From positions 558,001 through 622,000 of the forward strand of contig JASANH010000770.1 of NCBI GenBank assembly GCA_030248295.1: a DNA stretch of 64,000 nucleotides, written 5' to 3'. This DNA is from Mesodorylaimus sp. YZB2_4 (lineage: Eukaryota > Nematoda > Enoplea > Dorylaimida > Dorylaimidae). Shown here in pieces: positions 25,101 to 36,200 of this stretch (within the stretch, counting starts at the first letter, position 1; every line of letters begins with the position of its first letter). The position numbers and the translations under genes are program-made. The notes beneath the pieces were generated by a model. That model was not told the origin of the DNA. It worked only from the letters and a program-made list of their open reading frames with translations, and made no database searches.

Positions 25101-27788
25101 GCAGAGGGAGGCTGATGTGTGTACCGGTCCCCGCACAACCCTGCTTATAAGGTTTGACTGATGGCTAGCCAGAGGCAAAACGACGAGCGTCGGCCCACAG
25201 AAATTTGAAAGAAAAAACCAGGACGTGGAAGGGGAGATTTGCTGGGAAAGTACTCTGAATGTGAAAGTGAGCGACTTTTTTGTGGTTGAAACATCAACTC
25301 CCCGTCCAGGGCGATAGATTCCAGGCGCCACGGGTTCATTGGGATGTCAGAGATGTTGGACAATTATAGATAGCATCGACTGATTCGACCCTCGACGTGA
25401 ATCCCGATCTCGATCTGGCTGATCCGTTCAAGAAATAAGATACTTTTATGGGGATGACGTCCCTAGCAACCTGCCCTATATTTTCTTTCCTCGCTGTCAC
25501 TGTTCATCAACCCACTCCAAAAACTCAGGAGAACTACCTTGCACCTAAAGCGGGATTTAATTCTGATTTTGGAGGAAAATTGGAGGTTTTAAATTGGATG
25601 AGGCATGACGCATTTTTAGAAAGAGGGCGTAAAATTTTAGTTCCCAGTTTAGCTGATGCAGCAGTCGAATCAAACTCAAGACTGAATGACCCATCATTTC
25701 ATCGGCGGATCAGTCGATGCTGGGAGCAATGCTTTTTCGAAATGAATATTTTCCTTGGGGGGGCGGGGGTCTGCTCAAGTGGACGTCCTTTTTTTAGGGG
25801 GGGGGGGGGGGGGTCCAGGCGAAATGAATGGAAGGTGGATAGGGGGAGGGGGAGAGTCAAAAAATCGCATTTTTTTGCGGACGTCCTATATGGATGGCCC
25901 CTAATCTGACTGCACCTCCGAACTCGATTTTTCAACTCCAAAACACAACCAAAGACCTGAGAAGTATCCTGCTCATATCTCACCGACCATTCTTTTTTCG
26001 AGCTACAAGTTTCAAACAACATGACCATTTTCACCAGGGCACTAATTTTACAAGCCCTGTTCCCCGGACAAAAAAATGCTAGTCTATGCTATGCTATGCA
26101 TAGCCCAGCATTCCGTCTACCATCATCATAAATTAGTCACCAGTCAATAGAGCTGCGGTGGATCACGTCAGTGTACTAGCGTACGTAGGATTTCGGGGTC
26201 TTAAGGGGACCAACAAAAAAACTGCATAAATATGCTATCATTTAGAGCTCTAGAATGAGCGCCAATCGCCCGAGGACGGGTGGGGTGCGGGACCAGGGCA
26301 CATCCCCTGCCCCGCCAGAGGCAAAATTTTTGCGAAATTCGGTCTCGTAGACATAATTTTTCACTAGTCTACGAAGAAATTTTTCAGGAAATACCTGTTT
26401 CATGGCAAGGAATAACACTCTTAAACCCAGCCAAAACTTTATCCCGACCCCTGCCAAAAAGCAAACGGCTTCATGGATTCTGACCAACCAAGCTTTCAAA
26501 CTTTGGACCTGGCTGACCTGATCTCTGACAGCGAGTCGACAATAATCAGAGCTCGATAACATTTGCTGACAGACGATTTCTCAGTTCCGGCACAATCAGA
26601 CTGGCATGTCGAATTAGACTAGCCGAGGGCAATGCGCACGTTTTTGAAACATCAGGATCTGTCGATTCGAAACCAACGGAATCATACGGGTCAACATTCG
26701 AAATAATATCACATTGGCTTCAAAACGCTGTGGGCCATCCACATGCTCACCCCAAGGGGGAAAGTGGTTTTTTTGGGTTGGGTTCGAAAAGAGGTCAGCC
26801 TCCACAACCCAAAACCACTTTGTCTAAAAACCGGACCCAACCCAACTCAAAAACCCGAAAGAATGGGTTGGGTTTTGGGACCCAATGTCGGACCTGGGCA
26901 CTTACACTGCGACAAGAGCAGAAATATCCTTTGTTATATCCGCCTTCTCATCGCATGCAAACGAAAAGTCTCGAAATTCCACAAAACTGGAAACTAAACA
27001 GAAAGGGAAACTTAAAAAAAGAAGAAGAAACGTGATTACCACAACAATAACTCACTTAAATTGTTAATATCCTCGCTTGAACACGACTTTGGCGCGCAAA
27101 GTCCGAAGAAAATATTTTGTAATGTCTTTGCAGGGATTTCGGTTTTGCAGTATCGAGCTAGGAATTCGGTAGATTCGTTGCCAGCTGCTTGTTGAATAGA
27201 CGAGCATTGACGATAAGCGCCTAGCCAATACCGATTTCCGTGTTCAAGACCAGATGGATGGCGAGGCTGTGCGTCCAATACTGAAATAGTATTATATGTT
27301 GACTAAGGTCAAACAAGGAGACCCTTCCCCCCCCCCCCCCCCGCTTCTGTTCTCTCTACCCACAACTTACCTTTTCTCACCCATCGGTTTTTTTCGACAC
27401 ACTTTTTATCCTTGCAGCTGCGGAGGGTCGACCACGTCTTTTTCACGTAGGACAAGCCGTGGCGACATCCAGCGCTGATATTTATGGAGTCAGCATGGAA
27501 GGGCGAGTCGTCAAACACTTTATAAATCGTCAACTAAACATATCTCGTTAGTGTCATACATACTTTGAAAGGAAAGTTCATCCCATCATTTTTCCTTACC
27601 GCCATTTTTTCCGCCTTCTCGTTAGCCTCATCATCGACTAGCATATCGCTGAGAGTCACTTCGCCTTCGAATCGACTCTGATTGAAATGAATTTTCTCAG
27701 AGTTGGCATGCGCCTCAGCGATGCTGTAAAATCGGCACATCAGAAATATGCGCAATGCTAGTAATTCACACGACTTTTTATAGAGCAT
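19174..27788 (-). CDS. NRF-6-like membrane acyltransferase, copy C (complete, 15 exons)
   Basis: Exons, 5' to 3': 27788-27600, 27533-27371, 27280-27056, 26993-26906, 23883-23729, 23668-23504, 23455-23362, 23254-23144, 23086-22936, 20949-20870, 20800-20684, 20628-20487, 20090-19913, 19537-19392, 19338-19174. They sum to 2169 nt, 723 codons with stop, with every border GT-AG. Lengths match copy B except for four extra codons in exon 1, one fewer in exon 3 and one more in exon 7. The N-terminal NRF domain and the acyltransferase-3 domain (CLHGLRVISLFYVILYH) are intact. Intron 4 has grown to about 3 kb by a nested transposon insertion placed exactly at the splice donor, and intron 9 is about 2 kb. 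The coding sequence shows no lesion, so the gene is probably functional if the large intron is spliced. Confidence 0.92.
20182..20212. other. GC-rich perfect hairpin in intron 12 of copy C
   Basis: CAGCGCCGCC and GGCGGCGCTG flank an 11-base loop. Role unknown; it lies in a non-coding stretch within intron 12 (20091-20486 in the plus-strand view). Confidence 0.6.
24463..25901. mobile_element. Harbinger-like non-autonomous element nested in the intron-4 transposon
   Basis: Ends GGGGCCATCCATA (24463) and, inverted, TATGGATGGCCCC (to 25901), flanked by TAA on both sides (24460-24462, 25902-25904). GG-starting ends with a three-base TAA/TTA duplication are the PIF/Harbinger pattern. GGACGTCC occurs near both ends. 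It carries a SINE-like copy at 24785-25150 and poly-G runs near 25760 and 25800. Confidence 0.7.
24785..25150 (+). repeat. tRNA-derived SINE-like element, family 2
   Basis: The tRNA-like head has GCCGCGGTGGTGCAGCCG and the B-box GGTTCGATCCCCGG. Blocks ACCGACAGAG, GCCCGCCCGCCATCGTCCGAG and CCTCGCGTGG follow and are shared with the other copies. It is too long and unstructured to be a tRNA gene. Confidence 0.7.
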
Positions 27789-27937
27789 AATGAGACACTG
27801 GTTGGGCATACCCGTGTGAGATGTGGACTGACTTTGGTGGTGGTATTTGAGCAATTTATAACTACAGCAGTATAATCTGGTCGGCAACCAGGATGTAAGG
27901 CATCACATAAAATTCATAAGGAATGGTTGGAAGACTA

Positions 27938-28004
27938 CGTAAAAAAAAAAAAATTTCCACGTAGCCTGCTACGTGGAAAAAGACATTTTCCACGTAGCAG
28001 GTAG
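27938..28004. other. Palindromic TTCCACGTAGC cluster upstream of copy C
   Basis: TTTCCACGTAGC, GCTACGTGGAAA and a second TTTCCACGTAGC alternate within about 60 bases, giving mutually exclusive hairpins about 150-210 bases upstream of the ATG of copy C. CACGTA/TACGTG cores resemble bHLH-PAS sites, but a regulatory role is only a guess. Confidence 0.35.
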
Positions 28005-28659
28005 CACCCGTATACACTTTCCTTGTCGTATAATGCTAGTCCTGATGCATTCTGTCTGGGAAGCGGTGGGTGCGTCTCACCATCGTCTGGTTGCACCACC
28101 CTGGACTAGTTTTGTGACTAGATATACTGGTTGTTGTGCATTCGAAAGAAAATCAAACGTTAGATTTTCCATAAACTCGCAGGGAGCGACATTCCTGGGG
28201 TAGTTATAGTCAGATTATACTAGGGAACACGCGACTGGCACTTTGCCGAATTGATAGAGCTTATCGTTAGCTTGAACGTTTCTGTTTTTGAGGAGGTTTT
28301 ATGACTGAGCTAATTACGATTCCTCACATATCTTGATGCGGAGACTTTGCCGACTGTCGTCACGGGGCATATAGAGCAGACTGACTATACATTTGTTATG
28401 CTGCTGGTGACTTCGTTCTTGGCCTCGACTGTCAAGACACTCTTACATGAGAGGTATTGCAGTCATTTTTTGATTAGCGTGACTGACAAAGTAAAATTAA
28501 AGTGTGTAGACTGCTTACGCAAAACAAAAGTGCCGCCACGAACATACTTACGGGCATTAGGAGACCAGGAGAGCCAAATTATTGGCTACTTTGAAGTACT
28601 TTGATCAGAGCAGATGACCAGTTGTTAAAAGCAACAGAAAATAATAGCCACGCGTTGGG

Positions 28660-28830
28660 AAATGAAGCATCAAAAAGCCAAGCTATCAAGTGTACGAGTT
28701 CATAAAGGTCAACCAACTCAGGTATCACGCATGAAGCAAAAAAATCAATCAACCAGCGAGCTAATTAAAATCAAGCAATCAAGGTATCGCGCATGAAAAT
28801 CAAGCAGTGAAGCCTCAAGCATGTGAAAAG
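28660..28830. repeat. Irregular ATCAAG-rich tract 3' of copy D
   Basis: Counterpart of the tract 3' of copy C, sharing CAAGGTATCGCGCATGA and AAGGTCAACCAA. Confidence 0.6.
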
Positions 28831-28884
28831 TCGTCCCGTACCCTTATCATTCCCCTTATCGGGTAAAAAGGCACTAAATAGAAA

Positions 28885-31190
28885 TCACTGAGGTAAAACA
28901 GTTGGCACTGCTGTTAAGGCACTTGATTGACAGTTGTTAGGACGCTTGATCAGTAACTTATTTAATTCCAATGCTGGCATCTCAAACGCGAGAGAGACAA
29001 GGATGGCCAGTGGCAACGTTATGGAGCAGCAAATGACGAAGAGATAAATCTGAAATAAAATTACCATGGCCAAGGCCAATCAACCATGGCCAAAAAGCGA
29101 AAACGCAGATGCTTACTGGCGTCGTGTGGTCATTGAAATGATATGGCACATCAGCGCTGTCAGCCATAAAATAATACACAATGCCATGAACTAAATATGC
29201 CGTGTATGACAAGCGGCTTAGGGGCAACCAGTACTTCCAGGACAGGAAGCTATTGATGTAATCTGAAAGCATGCGTTGAGAATGTTGTTAACGCCATATT
29301 ATATATCGCACTTCCAACCTCCTCAGGTGGCAACATTTTCAGCCTCTACTTGTTTTTCTATGCTGCCCTAGGTATAGCTGTAAGCTTCTGACACCAGGCT
29401 CCCCGCCAGAAGAGGTGGGCGACCAGAAGGTCAGAATCGGTAGCATACTCAGGAAATGTAATCTTACTCGCGTTTCCACTAAAGCATTCATAAATAAGTG
29501 AAGCCACGAAAAACGACCATACAGTTCTGGAGGCAGCGGAAATAATTCCGTTGACCAATGGACTCAGATAATCAACTGCATACGGCAAAACCAGGCAAAC
29601 AAAAACAAAGCTAGTCGACAAGGTCCAGAATAATGCTTTGTAAATCTACAATGAACATCTGAATGTAAATCTGCAACAATAGAAACCCGTGAGTGCTTTT
29701 AAGCAAGAAAAGTCTGGATTTATCAACCTAGGTGTCACTTTTCAGACATACCTAATACTACTACGATGCACCCAAATTTGAAGGTTTGACACCTACAGTA
29801 ACATTATTTTGAAATAAACTAGCACAATGGTTCCTGGTGTCATTGACCATTACAGTATGCCAAATAAACTCAGCTTCGCCTGCTGTGCGGAGTCAGCTTA
29901 CAATTACAGTAGTCTGTTCCATATAGCGTTCGACCGGGGGTGATTTTTTCGGGGACGGGGGCGGGGACGGGGTTAGTCTTTCCCCGTTCGGGGTCGGGGT
30001 CGGGGACGGGGACGGAGATGGCCCCCGGGGTTTTTCGGGGCTGAAGATAACCCCGACGGGGACAGGGATGAGAAAAAGCTTTCTAAGCGTCAAAATCCGC
30101 CTATCTTTTCATTTCTTGGCATGTTCTTAAAGCGCGGGTATAGGGCAGGAGCTGCGACTATTTTTCCCGTCTTCTCCTCAATGACCAGAAGACCAGTCAG
30201 GGGTGGGCGACTTGTTCCCTGGCGTCTGATTGGCCGAGATTGGAGGCGGAGCACCTGGCGTCACCTCAAAGGGTATGTGCGCGGCCATGCGACCACTTAG
30301 CGGGAAAGTGCGCGACCACGCGACTACTGATCGATATACTCGCCCTTTAAAACTCCATGGAGTTTACCTGAATTTTTTAACAGAGGCCTTCACGTATACT
30401 GTACTGTAGCAGATTAGCAGAGAGGAAAATATCATCAGTGAGAAGTCTTGCTAAGATTGCATGTCTTCATCATCGATCACAACTTCATCGATTGTGCTCT
30501 CATCTTGCACGTCAGAATCATCAGAAAATTTTTGGGGGTGAATCCCCGATACATTTTTTTCGGGGGCGGGGACGGTGACGGGGATGGCCATCCCCGCGGG
30601 GACGGGGATCGGGGTCGGGGACCCGGTCGAACACTAGTTCCATACAAAATAGATCTATTGACATCTATGAAACGCTCTTACTTTTTAAAGTGCATAAACT
30701 TCTTTTTCTTAGAGACATAAGATGTTCTTACTTTCCTTTCGCCATTAGTGCGACCATGTAATACGCGTAATCTATGCCCTAAGATCAAACCAATCAAATA
30801 CGGCGTGTATCGATAATAAGGTTTAAAAAAAATCAGTAGACGGCTGACTTGAAAGCCAGATATACCGCCGTATCTAAAAATGACCACGTATTTGTTGAAA
30901 AATGTAAGAAAACACCCTCATACCGAAGATGTGCTGGCATAGTATTTGGTGGATAATCATTCAGTGCGAAGAAAACTCCTCTGGCAACTACGCACGCCAG
31001 AATTAGAAATGCTGAGACGATGTAGGTGAAAAGTGGGGACCTAAAATTGCCAAAACTCAAATAAATCACTTCCCAAACGCGTAAGAGTAAAAAAACGTTT
31101 TCTTGCTTACAGAAAAAGGGGGATCAAAATTATCGGCGAGAACACGTAGAATTGGAAATCAGTAGACATGTACCACAGCCAAACCATTCG
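28885..31190 (-). pseudogene. NRF-6-like copy D: only exons 10-15 present
   Basis: Exons homologous to the last six of copies B and C: 31190-31111, 31040-30924, 30873-30732, 29645-29468, 29262-29117, 29049-28885. Their lengths are identical to copy C (80, 117, 142, 178, 146, 165), and all splice borders and the stop are intact. No counterpart of exons 1-9 is found between 31191 and the GPCR at 36239. The N-terminal NRF domain and the first helices of the acyltransferase domain are thus missing. Either this is a partial duplicate without a start, or its 5' exons were deleted when repeats entered. Intact frames suggest recent origin. Confidence 0.8.
29924..30636. mobile_element. GC-rich hAT-like non-autonomous element in intron 12 of copy D
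   Basis: Ends TAGCGTTCGACCGGG and, inverted, CCCGGTCGAACACTA. A perfect 8-base duplication GTTCCATA lies at 29916-29923 and 30637-30644. hAT elements have ends of type YARNG and 8-base duplications, and both fit. The subterminal arms are made of CGGGGACGGGG-type simple sequence. The proline/serine-rich frame at 29893-30093 is only this simple sequence read through. Confidence 0.85.
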
Positions 31191-32303
31191 CTGAAAAGGT
31201 TTACAATGTATCTAGGCTTGGCTTGTCCTTGCACAGTTACAAAGGCAGGGACAAGCCAAGGAGTTGGAATATATAAATATCACAGGAGAGGAAACAGGCC
31301 TATGTTAAGCCTCGTCTATAGTAACGGCATATTTCAAATCTGTTCCAGCTATATCGTTGCAGTCGCAAACCGTCGCTGCCGCCGCCTTTGACGTGTATCT
31401 GCCTAGCAGGGTACAGATTTCAAATATGCATCAACAGGCACGGTAGCTGCCTGTTTAGCCCAGCCACACAGACGTGCAATGTTAAGCGGGCAACTTTGCC
31501 TGTCAATAACTCGACAAGAAATCAACAAAAGGGCACAAAATTTTGGGGATGAGCTTTGTTTGCCATGGCCAATAATCGTGCAAAATTTTGTTGGAAATGG
31601 CTTGGCCGTTCTTGAGATCCAAAATGCACGTTTTGCTGTTCCAGAGATGACGACGGAAGACGACGACGACGACGACGACGACGACGAAGTACTTAAGTCC
31701 TGTCCGCAGCAATAACCACTGAAGCTACGGAAAAAAGAGTTGGTTTTTCTGAAAGCTCTCGTGGCGGGAATTATTCTTTTGAGGGTGTGATTTAAAGATT
31801 CGCGCTAATTAATTCTTTTATGCTCGAAAAACTGGATTTTAGCGCATACCACCAGCAGGCGGAATATTTTTATTAGCCGTGTGGCACGTAAGTGCTGTTT
31901 TCTGTTAGCCGTAGATGTCCCCGCAAGGCGTTTTTGGCATTTTTTATTACTATCTATTGGTTAGGTTTTCAAGTATGACATGTTTTTTAAAATCTGTTTT
32001 AGCTACGATCTTCGTATTTTTACATTTTTCATAGGTAATTTTATATCGCAGGGTTGTATACGACTGCAACAATTTAATGTTTCGATCGCGAAAGAATAAG
32101 GTGGATTATGTGACGTGCCTATTATATGAACAGTCCTAGTGTTTGACTGCATTATGTACTCCAGCCGCTACAGTTATTAAAGCACCAACAGTATTAAAAT
32201 TTTCTTTCCAATCGGATGTTATGCGCAGCTCATGAGGGATTAGATGGGAAATTCGTCTGTATTGGTTTTGTAACTTAACAACATGTACGAAAAAGTATTG
32301 GTA
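31191..32303. other. Non-coding stretch upstream of copy D
   Basis: Holds a short hairpin (31217-31260, CTTGGCTTGTCC against GGACAAGCCAAG) and a GAC trinucleotide microsatellite at about 31658-31688. No gene found. Confidence 0.6.
31658..31688. repeat. GAC trinucleotide microsatellite
   Basis: About ten tandem GAC units. They create poly-Asp and poly-Val reading frames on the two strands which are not genes. Confidence 0.85.
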
Positions 32304-33234
32304 TTTCTAAAAAAATCTGTTATCAGACAACAAAAAGGTTAGCCCAGCCACCCTACTATAACCAAATGCGAGGCAAACGAGGCTGGCTGGGCTCCCTCGG
32401 CGGCACATGCTTAAGTGGGTTATACTTATGTGGACGTGATATATCTTTTATGTTGCCTTCAGGGCGAGGCTCACAATCGTTTTCCCACACTCACCCACAA
32501 CGTATGTCTCTGTGGTGTACTTGGTACCTCGTGAAGTCGTGGGGTTGACTCCCTGCGGGATTTTATTCTGTTTTTCACAAAAGGCTAGTACCCACATCAC
32601 ACTTATTCGTATTTTGCAGTAAGTACAGAAGTTTGGAGTTCTGGAATACGATCCCCTTCTGTTACCTCGAACTCACTTGGGGAACAGTGAGGACTTGCTG
32701 AGGGTGCATCTGCCGTGACAGCACGAGGACTGCATGTGTAGCACCTACTTAGTGACACTAGAACAGGAAATTCAGCTTCTGTGGAGCCAGCATGCTAATA
32801 GCTTTGGGCGTACAGCCTTCATGTCATGTCATGTCATGTCATACTTTATCCATAGCCAAGCACCATAAGGCGCACTCGAGGGCTAAGGAACACATAATTG
32901 ACAATTATTTGGTACCGAGGCGGGAGTCGAACCCTCCCCTGTAAGTGCGCACCCAGCGTGAGAGGCAGACGCCTTAACCCGCTAGGCCACGACCCCTTCA
33001 GCACTAGAACGACCATCGGGCCTTGTGTTTCCATCTCTCTATTCCCTGAATGAAGTGGCTGAGGTAGGGGACGCCCTGTTACACTTTTTTAGTGACAGTA
33101 GCAATTCTATTTGATCACAATTTTCCTACAAACGCCGCCGAGGGAGCCCAGCCAACCTCGTTTGCCTCGCATTTGGTTATAGTAGGGTGGCTGGGCTAAC
33201 CTTTTTGTTGTCTGATAACAGATTTTTTTAGAAA
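32304..33234. mobile_element. 931-bp element with 101-bp terminal inverted repeats and TA duplication
   Basis: The left arm 32304-32404 and right arm 33134-33234 are inverted copies with a single mismatch. They start TTTCTAAAAAAATCTGTT and are flanked by TA on both sides (32302-32303, 33235-33236), the pattern of Tc1/mariner relatives. No transposase frame is present. A family 1 SINE (32818-32999) lies inside. Confidence 0.85.
32818..32999 (-). repeat. tRNA-derived SINE, family 1, copy 2
   Basis: On the minus strand: GGGTCGTGGCCTAGCGGGTT, an A-box-like AGCGGGTTAAGGCG, a B-box-like GGTTCGACTCC, then GTGCGCCTTATGG and a tail of four ATGAC units (plus-strand CATGT/CATGTC repeats at 32819-32841). 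Confidence 0.75.
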
Positions 33235-36200
33235 TAGTAATTACGCGACGGCGACAAAAATCTGTCGCGCACAGGCCAAGACCATTTCAAATTGGGGATC
33301 CAGCTATATGTTCAAACAAAAGGGTAACATCACTGCTGGTGCCTTTTGGCATTGATTTTGACCACGTATTGCCTAAACTTGTTGTAGGGTGCTCAGAAGG
33401 GGGTCCACTCAGGTGAAAACATCATTTTTTGCACTTTAAGACCTCATTAAAACCGTCTGGAGAGGCGCAGGGCAACTTTTTAAAGCTTAATCGAATCAGG
33501 GAGGTGCGGTGAGCAATTTCTGACTGAAAAATGCTACTTATTACAAAAGTGTAAAGCTTCGGTTTCTGTTGGGGGTCAATTTGAACAGAAAAACCGGAAA
33601 AATTTTAAAACGCAGACAAAGTCTGCAGGATATAATTTGATGGCTCATAGATTGATCGGGATCAAAGGATTCATGGAAAGGCTTATCAACTCAATATATA
33701 CACACAAAAAAGCCATATATAGTTTTAAAAAGGCAGGAAATTCAAAAAAAAGAGAATCAAGATTTTTTGTTCATTTTAAAAGCTGTCTGTGCGCAACAAT
33801 GATAATAATACTTGAAGAATCAGGTATTCCAAAAAATTTCAACAAAAAGCAGGAAATAAAAATTAAAAAATTTACTTATAAAAATTGTGTTTATAGAGAA
33901 AAGGAGTGTTGCGAAGAGTGACTGACAATAACAGCGGATGACAGAGGGAATGGTTTGTGAGAGCTCACATTTCCCCTCATACTTGCGCGTGTCAGAAGCA
34001 AAGCGGGGTCGCTGCATGAGCCATGCAATGCGCCAACGTAATATTCATAGTTACACAGATATGGGAAAGTGGATCTGAAATCCTAGCCCTTTTCTTCCTA
34101 ATGTAGCTCTAAGAGCATGAAACTGACAAGACAGCAGCAGAGAAGAACACTTTAATGGCGGGAAATTCGAACTCGAACAAAAACTTAATTTGTTAAGGAT
34201 ACAAACGACGTCACGTCGATAAGAGAAGAGTAAGGCCCGAAGTATAGTTCGATGCGATGCATCAAATAAGCGTGCGATGCGGCAGTTTGGGGTGACCTGA
34301 CAATGTAAAAAAATGCCTAAGCCGTCGCATCGCAAGCTTCTTTGACGAATCGCATCGAACTATACTTCCAGCTTACCATGCAATAAAAAAGTGTTCTTCC
34401 TTTGCATTGGAATCAAAAAGTTGGCGAGTAAACGGCAGAAAATTCAGGTTATAATTAAGGATGAAGTGCCTTACTGCGTACCTTCGAAACCTGGTCAGTC
34501 AAGAGCACCAAGCTAAATCTAGGTACATTATCTAAACATTTTTGAGACCGACATTTTTGGAGTGTTGGACGGGTGTGCACCTTTCGCGGGTCTATCGTCA
34601 ATGAGTGGAGCTATTACTACCCTGGTGCCAAATGCTGTATTGTAAAATTCGCATCCTTGGCATTCTCAGAGAGAGAGTGGACATTTGACCAAATTGTTGG
34701 TGATAGCGAAGAAGAAACTATGGCTCAGTAAAGTATGAAATGCGCATTTCCCGATGTCTAGATGGGGTTATTCCTCGCAAAATGAGGTGCCGCATTTACT
34801 TCTTGTGATTGATTATCATTAGCCATCAAATACAAGACATGCAAGCTCCTCTATTCCATGAACAATCTGCATGCAATGTCATGCAAGGTCTAATGATCTA
34901 ACCAACCGCGCTCGGTGACATAAATGAAGCTAGTTTGTTTGGTCAACCCTAAAACCGCGAGTACATGTGACCAGCCAGTAGTCAGGCAGGATCTTTCTTG
35001 ATCACCTTTTGTAAGCCCGGAGCGCATCAAACCACATGTAATACCTTTCCTAGTTTCATTTCATGAATTTTTTGCTAATGTATATTTTTTCAGAACAGCT
35101 AGTGCGCTAAAGGAAGAGTTTTAGTGTGCACAGTGAGGCGTTCAAGGAGCCTTAGAATACATAAGTATATAGCCATGGGTTCATGCGCGCACAGACCACA
35201 CAAAGTCCGTTTCGCTATGATATACGCAGTCATACAGTTTAAAATTTTTTAAAGCTGTGAAACGGTCTATTGACTTGTATGCAAGGGCCGCCAGAACTTT
35301 CTTTCGGTGAGCTCCTTCAGCTTCTACTTTAACACTTCTTTGTCTAGAAAGCTTACCACAGTGGAGACGCATTTGGGACATATTTTACATACTGCATGTT
35401 GAGAATGATTATGACTTGTTTTTAAATGATTTCTGTAGGACTGGAAAACAAATCCTCTCTGTATGTGGGGATCTCCGATGACTTTCCGTATGTGTTGTCT
35501 GCAATACCTTCAGAGAGATTTCTAGAGCTTCATTCCTTCCTCTGGTTAAAAATAAAAAGCAAACTCTGATTTATTAGCCGCGTAGTCGCGAATTCGAACC
35601 ACGTAGTCGAATCACATGTCATCGCCCCGACGACTCTTCCTGCAGGAACCCAAATATGCCAAAATTTTTACTGTTGTGACAGGTTGTTGCACAACAGGAA
35701 AAGAATTACATATATCATAGCGTTATAATAAAATAATTTTCTTGTTCCCTTTTCGAATAAGAGGAGCTGGAATAAAAGAATTCTTTGGTAGCAACTAGCT
35801 TCACTAAAACTCTACACGTACTGAACAAGATTGCACATATTACATTCTTACAGACTTTTGCTGGTGTAAATGATTTTCTTTGTTTCTTGCTAATTTTGGA
35901 TGTCAGACACAGTGACAGATCAGCGTGAACATATTGGCAATGCAGTGAACACCTCATCCATATTTGTAAATACTTACTATATACACAGCATATATAGTAA
36001 GTATGAATGTTTGGATCAAAGAATACTTTTCTTTCCGCATGGTCTCATTCGCGCAACTGATTTTGTGACAAATATAACGTCGCAGTTGTAGCAATTTTAT
36101 TATACGCGCACGTAATGACATTCCTGCTGTATTCAAATGATATGAACGAGATAACTAACGTATAGTGCGAGAGGAGGGTATTAGGTATGCAATGTTCTAA

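Larger units (their letters stand above)
23945..26897. mobile_element. DNA transposon with 12-bp inverted ends and 8-bp duplication in intron 4 of copy C
   Basis: Left end CCAGGTCCGACA (23945-23956) and right end TGTCGGACCTGG (26886-26897) are perfect inverted repeats. The flanks GTACTTAC (23937-23944) and GCACTTAC (26898-26905) form an 8-base target duplication with one mismatch. Eight-base duplications are typical of hAT and P elements. Subterminal sequence is rich in GGGTTGGG and CCCAACCC on both sides. No complete transposase frame is visible, so it is non-autonomous or decayed. It contains a second element (24463-25901). Confidence 0.8.

Noticed and set aside
25448-26034. Possible transposase of the intron-4 element
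   Set aside because: The frames are short, cross a poly-G run and show no catalytic motif.
29893-30093. Proline/serine-rich protein
   Set aside because: The frame is GC-rich simple sequence inside the hAT-like element and crosses its boundary.
31479-31715. Poly-Asp or poly-Val protein
   Set aside because: Produced by the GAC microsatellite; no flanking domain or splice sites.
33637-33921. 94-codon Lys-rich frame
   Set aside because: AT-driven composition, no domain, no splice context. Kept only as a remark in the intergenic entry.
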